Shown here: piece after piece, positions 31,586 through 33,165 of the stretch
Layout: every line of letters starts with the position of its first letter
How positions within the stretch are numbered: the first letter of the stretch is position 1
Assembly (NCBI GenBank): GCA_017542475.1
Contig: JAFXXD010000011.1
Span: 1-33,165 of the forward strand
Direction: 5' to 3'
Length of the DNA stretch: 33,165 bases
Origin: Ruminococcus sp.
Lineage (GTDB): Bacteria; Bacillota; Clostridia; Oscillospirales; Ruminococcaceae
Position numbers and translations under genes: made by a program
The notes under the pieces: generated by a model
Told to the model about the DNA's origin: nothing
The model's input: the letters and a program-made list of their open reading frames with translations, nothing else
The model's database searches: none

Positions 31586-31881
31586 CAGTCGCAGTTTACA
31601 TTTTCGTTATGGCGGCGGTGACCTACATCATCCGCATGGTGCCGTTTACCTTCTTCAGAAAGAAGATAAAGTCGCGCTTCGTGCGGAGCTTCCTTAAATA
31701 TATCCCCTATGCGGTGCTCAGTGCGATGACTATTCCCGCTATCTTCACAAGTACGGGAAATGTCGTGACCTCTGTCGTCGGCACGCTCGTTGCTGTTGTA
31801 CTCGCATTCTTCGACCTGCCGCTCATCGTTGTGGCTCTTGCCGCTTCGGCTTCTGCCTTCATCACGGGCTTGTTCATATGA
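31582..31881 (+). CDS. azlD: AzlD family transporter, small subunit
   Basis: 99 residues with three membrane helices and the AzlD signature TYIIRMVPFTFFRKK and FLKYIPYAVLSAMTIPAIF. It is the partner of AzlC and is translated from an ATGA overlap with it. Ends just before a strong terminator. Confidence 0.94.
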   Translation: MTVAVYIFVMAAVTYIIRMVPFTFFRKKIKSRFVRSFLKYIPYAVLSAMTIPAIFTSTGNVVTSVVGTLVAVVLAFFDLPLIVVALAASASAFITGLFI

Positions 31882-31885
31882 AAAA

Positions 31886-31923
31886 ACAGCTGTCAGTTTT
31901 TCCGCTGACAGCTGTCTTTTTTT
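31886..31923. terminator. Bidirectional terminator between azlD and the Spo0A-like gene
   Basis: An 11-bp perfect stem ACAGCTGTCAG/CTGACAGCTGT (31886-31896 with 31905-31915) with T-runs on both strands. The T-run touches the stop codon of the converging gene. Confidence 0.9.
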
Positions 31924-32728
31924 ACATTATCGCTCTCGCTTCAGATGTCGGGCAAACGGTGGCTGTTATCTGCCTCGTGTGTGCCGATCTGCTCGTCTGG
32001 AGGCGTATCTGGTCCACAAGCATTGCGATGAATTCCGAATTCGTCGGACGGTTCGTGAAATAGGTGTCGTCGTAGCCGAGGACAAGATATATGCTCGTCT
32101 TGTCCGCACGCTCCCACGCCGTCTCGATAGCCTTGCGTATCGCACGCTCTATACGTGCGGGAGTTGTGTCGTATTTCTCCGCGATGAACGGGTACAGCCC
32201 CTTCGTGATGTTGTCAATGAGTGACCTGTCGCGCAGACATTCGAGCACGCTCGTGCGTATGTACCTGTATCCCTTCAGATTCGGAGGTATGCATATCTTC
32301 TTTATCATCTCCGTTACGATTATCTCGGGGTCTGCGCTGTTCTTCGCCACCGACCGCTTCGATACCGCGTATACTGCCTCCGCAAGCTCGTCAAAGTCGA
32401 TCGGCTCGACCATAAAGTACGACGCTCCGCACCTCATCACCTGATTCTCAATGAAGGGATTGTGAAGCTCCGAAAGGACTATGAATGCGGGCAGATGCGT
32501 TGTCTTCCTGCTCAGCTCGTTTATCAGCGCGACTACGTCCGAGTCGCTGAGCGTCAGGTAGCTGATGACCACATCGGGCGCTTCCGAAAGTATCGAGTTG
32601 ATTATCGCCCTTTCGGTGTTGCTTCGGGTGTACGCCGTCAAGCCGCGTTCTCTGAGTGATGATGCGATGGTTGTTCCGATTGCTGCGGTGTTGTCGCAGA
32701 CTAATGCTTTGATGTTTGTTTGGTTCAT
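31922..32728 (-). CDS. Spo0A-like response regulator with degenerate receiver domain
   Basis: A 268-residue regulator. Residues about 135-245 match the Spo0A DNA-binding domain closely: VTEMIKKICIPPNLKGYRY, TKGLYPFIAEKYDTTPARIERAIRKAIETAW and RPTNSEFIAMLVDQIRL. The receiver (residues 5-122) keeps the fold but has lost key residues: the phospho-acceptor Asp is replaced by Y57 (PDVVISY), the conserved Lys by E108 (MVEP), and one of the paired acidic residues near position 11 is missing. It therefore cannot be switched by normal aspartate phosphorylation. I chose the ATG at 32728 (AAAGGAA upstream); the longer frame to 32854 passes through the promoter. Confidence 0.88.
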   Translation of the reverse strand: MNQTNIKALVCDNTAAIGTTIASSLRERGLTAYTRSNTERAIINSILSEAPDVVISYLTLSDSDVVALINELSRKTTHLPAFIVLSELHNPFIENQVMRCGASYFMVEPIDFDELAEAVYAVSKRSVAKNSADPEIIVTEMIKKICIPPNLKGYRYIRTSVLECLRDRSLIDNITKGLYPFIAEKYDTTPARIERAIRKAIETAWERADKTSIYLVLGYDDTYFTNRPTNSEFIAMLVDQIRLQTSRSAHTRQITATVCPTSEARAIM

Positions 32729-32764
32729 TTCTGTGTGTTCCTTTCTTAAAAAAATTACAGGAAG

Positions 32765-32793
32765 ATTATAGCTCATATTTCCGATTTTTGCAA
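32765..32793 (-). promoter_or_regulatory. Promoter of the Spo0A-like gene
   Basis: TTGCAA (32788-32793) and TATAAT (32765-32770) with 17-bp spacing, about 37 bp before the chosen start codon. It supports the ATG at 32728. Confidence 0.75.
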
Positions 32794-32944
32794 GCATTTT
32801 TTTAGGGCGAGTGACGAAAAATTCAGACATGACCAAGAATATTTCCCTTTGCAATATAATAATTATTACAAATTGCTAAAATCAGCCGCAAATATACGTA
32901 CAGTTATTGTATTTGGTTATAAAATAAACTTTTATTCTCTGCTC

Positions 32945-32973
32945 TTGACTTTGCTTCCCAAATGTTGTATAAT
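32945..32973 (+). promoter_or_regulatory. Promoter of the tRNA-Leu/tRNA-Ser pair
   Basis: TTGACT (32945-32950) and TATAAT (32968-32973) with 17-bp spacing, 14 bp before the mature tRNA-Leu end. Confidence 0.85.
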
Positions 32974-32987
32974 GTTTATTGTGATTT

Positions 32988-33072
32988 GCGAGTGTGCTGG
33001 AATAGGCAGACAGGCACGTTTGAGGGGCGTGTGTCGTAAGACGTATGGGTTCAAGTCCCATTACTCGCACCA
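32988..33072 (+). tRNA. tRNA-Leu(GAG)
   Basis: Class II tRNA with acceptor GCGAGTG/TACTCGC, anticodon loop TTGAGGG giving anticodon GAG, a long variable arm (GTGTCGTAAGACG), T-loop GGTTCAAGTCC and encoded CCA (33070-33072). Decodes CUC and CUU. Confidence 0.95.
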
Positions 33073-33076
33073 TAGT

Positions 33077-33165
33077 GGACAGATGGCTGAGCTGGTCTAA
33101 GGCGCACGACTGGAACTCGTGTATACGTTAATAGCGTATCGAGGGTTCGAATCCCTCTCTGTCCG
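33077..33165 (+). tRNA. tRNA-Ser(GGA), running to the window edge
   Basis: Class II tRNA with acceptor GGACAGA/TCTGTCC, anticodon arm CACGA-CTGGAAC-TCGTG giving anticodon GGA, a long variable arm and T-loop GGTTCGAATCC. The discriminator G is the last base of the window, so any encoded CCA lies outside. Four bases separate it from tRNA-Leu, so both are cut from one transcript. Confidence 0.94.

Overview
The window looks like chromosomal DNA of a cellulosome-bearing gut or rumen Firmicute, most likely a Ruminococcus close to R. flavefaciens. The main clues are a secreted multidomain cellulase with a type I dockerin, a neighbouring secreted transglutaminase-fold protein with a very long Thr-rich tail, a Clostridia-type scpA-scpB-DUF2953-ytfJ-dacF-rluB order, and typical sigma-A promoters. 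The assignment rests on gene content and protein motifs read by eye; no database search was possible.

Layout. 1-4437 (-): the N-terminal 1479 codons of a giant secreted protein (signal peptide, transglutaminase-like domain, Ig/MBG-like repeats, Thr-rich linker) running off the left edge. 4438-4807: a divergent promoter region. 4808-7789 (+): GH5-CBM22-dockerin-SGNH esterase. 7904-8092 (-): rpmB. 8303-16306 (+): a long operon-like run of site-2 protease, scpA, scpB, DUF2953, ytfJ, D-Ala-D-Ala carboxypeptidase, 23S pseudouridine synthase, an unknown gene, homoserine O-acetyltransferase and two membrane proteins. 16378-17542 (-): a chloramphenicol-acetyltransferase-like protein and an AT-rich orphan fragment. 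17537-17851: direct repeats, a terminator and tRNA-Leu(CAA). 17893-18711 (-): an amidohydrolase. 18811-18931 and 30641-30796: two copies of a MITE-like palindromic element.

19073-28453 (-) is a packed 9.4-kb cluster built around polyamine synthesis. In transcription order it holds speD, speA, a membrane protein, speE, speB, two DUF3592 membrane proteins with a 31-codon ORF between them, carboxynorspermidine dehydrogenase, a YbjQ protein, carboxynorspermidine decarboxylase, GNAT and DinB. It encodes two complete chemistries for adding an aminopropyl group (decarboxylated AdoMet, and aspartate semialdehyde) plus arginine decarboxylase and a ureohydrolase, so spermidine could be made by several routes.

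Upstream of speD lie two unusual structures: six back-to-back hairpins (28488-28705), and beyond them a candidate structured non-coding RNA of about 285 nt (28717-29001, -) with a near-consensus promoter, a long-range closing helix, several inner hairpins and a strong terminator. I regard these as the best candidates for something undescribed. The right end holds a CDF-family metal exporter with DUF1294, azlC-azlD, a Spo0A-like regulator whose receiver domain has lost its phosphorylation residues, and tRNA-Leu(GAG) and tRNA-Ser(GGA).
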